From NCBI GenBank assembly GCA_025331435.1, contig JAIWNI010000112.1:27744-91743 (forward strand): a stretch of DNA of 64,000 bases, read 5' to 3'. Below, one piece after another: positions 60,917 to 64,000 of the stretch. The translations under genes were made by a program, and so were the position numbers. Source of the DNA: Choanephora cucurbitarum (taxonomy: Eukaryota; Mucoromycota; Mucoromycetes; Mucorales; Choanephoraceae). Within the stretch, counting starts at the first letter, position 1. The number at the start of each line of letters is the position of its first letter. Below the pieces are notes generated by a model, which worked only from the letters and a program-made list of their open reading frames with translations, ran no database searches and was not told where the DNA came from.

Positions 60917-62226
60917 ATGAGCTGTCCCAACTGTGAGAGCACTCAAACAGATGTAAACGAACTTGATGGATCTATTTGTTGCCTTCAATGTGGTACTGTC
61001 ATTGAAGATGCTCTTCTTAGAGAAACTTTTGAAGAATCGGCCAATTATGTGCCCGCCACGTCAAGACAAAAAGCAGTAAGTTTTTTTTTAGTTGGTTTTG
61101 CATATATGCAATAGTAACATAAATTTAGGGGAATCATTCTAGGTTATTGTCTACTTTCTCAAAAGCTGCAGTTTTTTTCGGCCTACCTGAAGATCTTGTA
61201 GAAACAGGAAAAGAGTTATGCAGAGAGTTCATTAGCAAGTCGACTACTACTTTTTTGAACGAAGTTGCTGTGTATGTCGCTTTTATCGTCAGTCGTGAAT
61301 GGAAGCCAGAGTGGAATTTGATGGACTTTGTTGAAGCATTCCCCATCCCTCTTTATTTACCCCAGGTATATAGAACTCGCAACGTCTTGAAAGGAAGCAC
61401 CCATGCTCATTGGAGGACACCTCAAGAAGAACTCAACTATTTCATTGTACGCATATATCCTCTTGTTGTAAAACAGGTATACAGAGATCATAGTCGACCA
61501 AAGTCATTAAGCTTGTCTGAACTCAAATCAAAGACTCGTGCTTTGCTTGATTTGGGTTCAGCCTACTGTCTAAATACAGCCAAAAAGGCTCGGCCATTGA
61601 TGGTAGTAACAGCCTTGATTGCTGGTCTGTCTATACGGGTCACCAACCCTGCCAACTATCCAAAACGTTCTAAAATGATATCGGCTCGACGTAGGTTCTG
61701 TTTTTCTGAATTTACTTCTGTGTGTTTCTCCAGCAAAGTATCTTTGAGTACCCGCTATGATGAATATTTGGATTTATTGTTTGCTTGTGCAAGCTGCATA
61801 CCTTGGATCAAGAAAGTAGAAAAAAGTTATGTGCACTATTATCTGGACGACATCCTGAGTTCTTTTGGTACTAAGACACCAGTCCTTGTTCTCCCATTAG
61901 ATCGGTTTGCTATTAGAAGTTATCAGAGAAATCAGCAGATGAGGAAGTCCATAGAGACGTCTACTGAAGAAGCCAAACAATGTTTGCGAGAACAAACTGA
62001 ACCCAACGACAAAAGCTCAATTGTTTATGCTATTTACTCGTTGCTTCAATTTGGCTTTCAAGAGCATCAAATTGTTGGTTTTAATGAGGCCTACATACGC
62101 AATATGGCCCATAGCTTATTGCTGCGCAACTTGACAAGTGGTTCAGATGTTCAACTTGATTTAGATAGAGAAGAAGTAGATGAAAAGGATATGGACGATA
62201 AAGAAATAGAAACATATCTGAAATAA
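60917..62226 (+). CDS. TFIIB-family initiation factor (BRF-like)
   Basis: Two exons, 60917..61075 and 61129..62226, total 418 aa. The N-terminus is a TFIIB zinc ribbon, MSCPNCESTQ..ICCLQCGTVIEDALL, with Cys 3, 6, 22 and 25 as ligands. A linker (GNHSRLLSTFSKAA) leads into two helical cyclin-like repeats, the first from VFFGLPEDLVETGKELCREF, the second from about RPKSLSLSELKSKTRALLDLG, and an acidic C-terminus (DREEVDEKDMDDKEIETYLK). This plan is that of TFIIB, Brf1/Brf2 and Rrn7-type factors that place TBP and RNA polymerase at promoters. Low similarity to TFIIB and Brf1 suggests a Brf2-like or Rrn7-like member. Bases about 61696-61734 may be a 39-nt intron in frame, so about 13 residues (near RFCFSEFTSVC) are uncertain. 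Confidence 0.75.
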
Positions 62227-62784
62227 AGATAACAAACTAAACAAGCTCTATTGCAAACGTTTAGTACCATTTTAATGACTGATGAATAAGAGAAAAAGGC
62301 TTTGTTTCGTACCAAGCTATAAGTTGATGTTTATTAATGCCAGAGCAATAACAATGAGACTGTAAACAATCCCATAAGTCGGGCAAAATAAGATACAGAT
62401 ATCTGAGACTAAAAGGAAAGATGTAAAAAAACCCAAGTGTGGGGAAAAATAAAAGGGACAGAAGTTGGTGGTAGAGGAAAAGTAAAAAATAAAAAAAGAG
62501 CTAGAGCAAGGATTGAACGCAGAGCGAGCTATCCTCGGTTTTTGTATGATTAGAGGTTACAAGGTAGCAGAGGTCAGAATTGCTAATGCTTCGGCTAGGT
62601 GAGAAGTGTTGAGTTGAACAGCTGGAGGGCGAGAGAGAGAGAGTGAAGAAGTTGAGCAGTGACAGAGGCTGACTGAGGAGGGAGTATTACTTATTTTTTT
62701 TTTAAATTTTGAGGGATATGTCTGTATGCTTTGGGTGATTTTTTTTTTTGTTTTTCTTAAAATTTTGTATTGTTTTTTTTGTAT
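62227..62784. other. Spacer and retroelement 3' flank
   Basis: Purine-rich stretch with (GA)n near 62630-62642 and T tracts at 62695-62705 and 62740-62780. Read on the minus strand, these are the A-rich end expected just beyond a LINE coding region. No gene. Confidence 0.5.
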
Positions 62785-64000
62785 TTATGGCTTAAGAATC
62801 CAGTTGTAGAAGAGCTGGCCTTTATTGGGCTCAGGCTCGAAAGGTTCTTGGCTGTTGTGGCAGATCTCGTCCACAAGAAAGAGGATATTGAGGAGATCTG
62901 TCCAGCGAGGCTGCCGTTTGTCTAATAGTTTTTGTTTTTCTTCGGCTGTTGTCGGATGTTTTGTAGGTAAGTCGCGAAGCAACAGGTCGAAGGGGTGGAT
63001 ATTGTTAGGGGATGCACGTTGAAGGTGATCCCAGTATGTTGGAGGTATTGCTGGACAGGTAAGGAGATGGTTTCGACTCATTTCGCCTCCACAATAGCAA
63101 TCTGACTTTCTACCAGGCAACCAATTCATCCGCCACCTCAGTAGTCGTCTTTGTTCTTTCCGAGTCATAGGTAGGAAGAAAATAGGGTCTATGGAAAGGT
63201 CGTGTCGACAAGCCTGGATCATCTTTTCCGAGGAATTGATGAGGGCTTGCGACCGAAAAGAAGAGAGAATGTTTTTTAGTAGAAGGTTTTCAGGCTTGTT
63301 TGAATTGTCACCAATAAACGTGTTGTAAATGGGATTTTTCTTGCTGATGAGCGACAAGCGACTGTATCTAGTATTTGTGTTGTGAATTTGAAAAATCAGG
63401 GATTCAATTGGAAGCCGGTCCAGGCGAAGGTTGTATTTGGCGTTAAGTACATACCACCGTTCCACCATGGTGGGCAGGTTAAGCATGACTCGCAGCGCTT
63501 TTACAGAGGATGTGGAATGACCACCGACGATGAGACGAAGACAGTCATCCTGTATACGCTCAAGAGCTGGCATGTTGGTTATGTTGATATTGGTGATGCA
63601 GAGGCCGTATTCGATTTGGGGACGAATGAATTGTCGATAGACTTGCATACTGAGGAGAGGTGAAAACCCGTTTGAGCGGGCGCCGATGTTGTGGAGACGG
63701 TGCATGGACTTTTGCACTTTGTCTTTTGTGTAATTGATGAACAGTTGAGTGTCCATCCCACGGAAGTTGAATTGCATGCCGAGGTACCTGAAAGTATCCA
63801 CGACAGGTAGTGGTGTGTCATAAAGAGTGTAATGAGGTGAAGGATTGGAAGGGGTTGGGATGACGGCGCATTTGGACGGCGACCATCGATAGCCTAGAAG
63901 GAGTGAATGCTGTTCAGCTTTGTTGAGTAGATGCTGCATGTGATCGGGATCAGCAAGCAGAGCTACGTCGTCGGCAAAGAGAAGACAGTTGATTGAAGCG
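62785..64000 (-). mobile_element. Non-LTR (LINE-type) retrotransposon reverse transcriptase, C-terminal part
   Basis: One uninterrupted frame from the window edge to the stop at 62785; the 5' part lies beyond 64000. The edge begins with ASINCLLFADDVALLADP, the catalytic FADD box of the reverse transcriptase palm. Then come GYRWSPSKCAVIPT, DTFRYLGMQFNFRGMD (thumb-like FxYLG motif) and IRPQIEYGLCI. Downstream, a Cys/His cluster (KSDCYCGGEMSRNHLLTCP) is typical of the C-terminal tail of jockey-like fungal LINE polymerases. It lacks stop codons over 405 codons, so the copy may be recent. An A-rich tract follows on its strand. RNase H or endonuclease domains are not visible in this part. Confidence 0.92.

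Noticed and set aside
62505..62540. tRNA-like T-loop (reverse of GCGTTCAATCC)
   Set aside because: The flanking bases do not form a T-stem, and no acceptor or anticodon arms fit.
63382..63663. Plus-strand frame inside the LINE region
   Set aside because: Antisense shadow of the reverse-transcriptase frame.

Overview
The window is nuclear DNA of a filamentous fungus, most probably Mucoromycota (Mucorales-like). The evidence is AT-rich spacers, many 45-65 nt GT-AG introns, dense conserved eukaryotic housekeeping genes, and a LINE-type reverse transcriptase at the right edge. The assignment is by gene style and content; no rRNA or other marker is present, and I found no convincing tRNA or CRISPR.

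Layout. 1-2.7 kb: the 5' part of a membrane-anchored GT2 glycosyltransferase and a mitochondrial-type hotdog thioesterase. 2.7-12.2 kb: a gene-poor stretch with three isolated genes whose relatives are often bacterial: a secreted BP74-like protein, a VC0807-type membrane protein and an intronless KpsF/GutQ-type SIS-CBS protein. 12.2-22.5 kb (minus): one giant 25-exon gene, reassembled here in frame as about 2,947 aa. It carries a chromodomain-like module, some 30 ankyrin-like repeats, a WGR domain, PARP regulatory and catalytic domains, and a C-terminal PBZ-like (poly-ADP-ribose-binding) zinc finger. An RFX/Crt1-type X-box lies about 175 bp upstream of its start. This is the most interesting object in the window: a possible writer and reader of poly(ADP-ribose) on chromatin, perhaps damage-inducible.

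24.8-36.8 kb (minus): a small zinc-ribbon-like protein, mitochondrial aconitase, a HAL/SAT4-type protein kinase, MCM7 with two ACGCG boxes in its promoter, and a response-regulator receiver protein. 36.8-39 kb (minus): a 71-aa membrane protein and an Mga2/Spt23-like IPT-ankyrin protein that lacks the usual membrane tail. 40-47 kb: aspartate aminotransferase (+), then a Pcl-type cyclin, a coiled-coil protein, eIF3j and CNOT11 (all minus). 47-55.5 kb: SYF2 (+) tail-to-tail with TBCK (minus), then a GDS1 winged-helix plus APSES-like transcription factor. 55.5-58.7 kb is empty. 58.7-62.2 kb: a coiled-coil protein (+), KIN17 (minus) and a TFIIB/BRF-like initiation factor (+). From 62.8 kb to the edge is the C-terminal part of a non-LTR retrotransposon polymerase.

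Most genes are unlinked housekeeping functions. The gene-level themes are genome maintenance and transcription (PARP, MCM7, KIN17, GDS1/APSES, BRF-like factor) and mRNA metabolism (SYF2, CNOT11, eIF3j). Exon structures were built by hand from GT/GC-AG signals, frame continuity and family conservation; no search was run.
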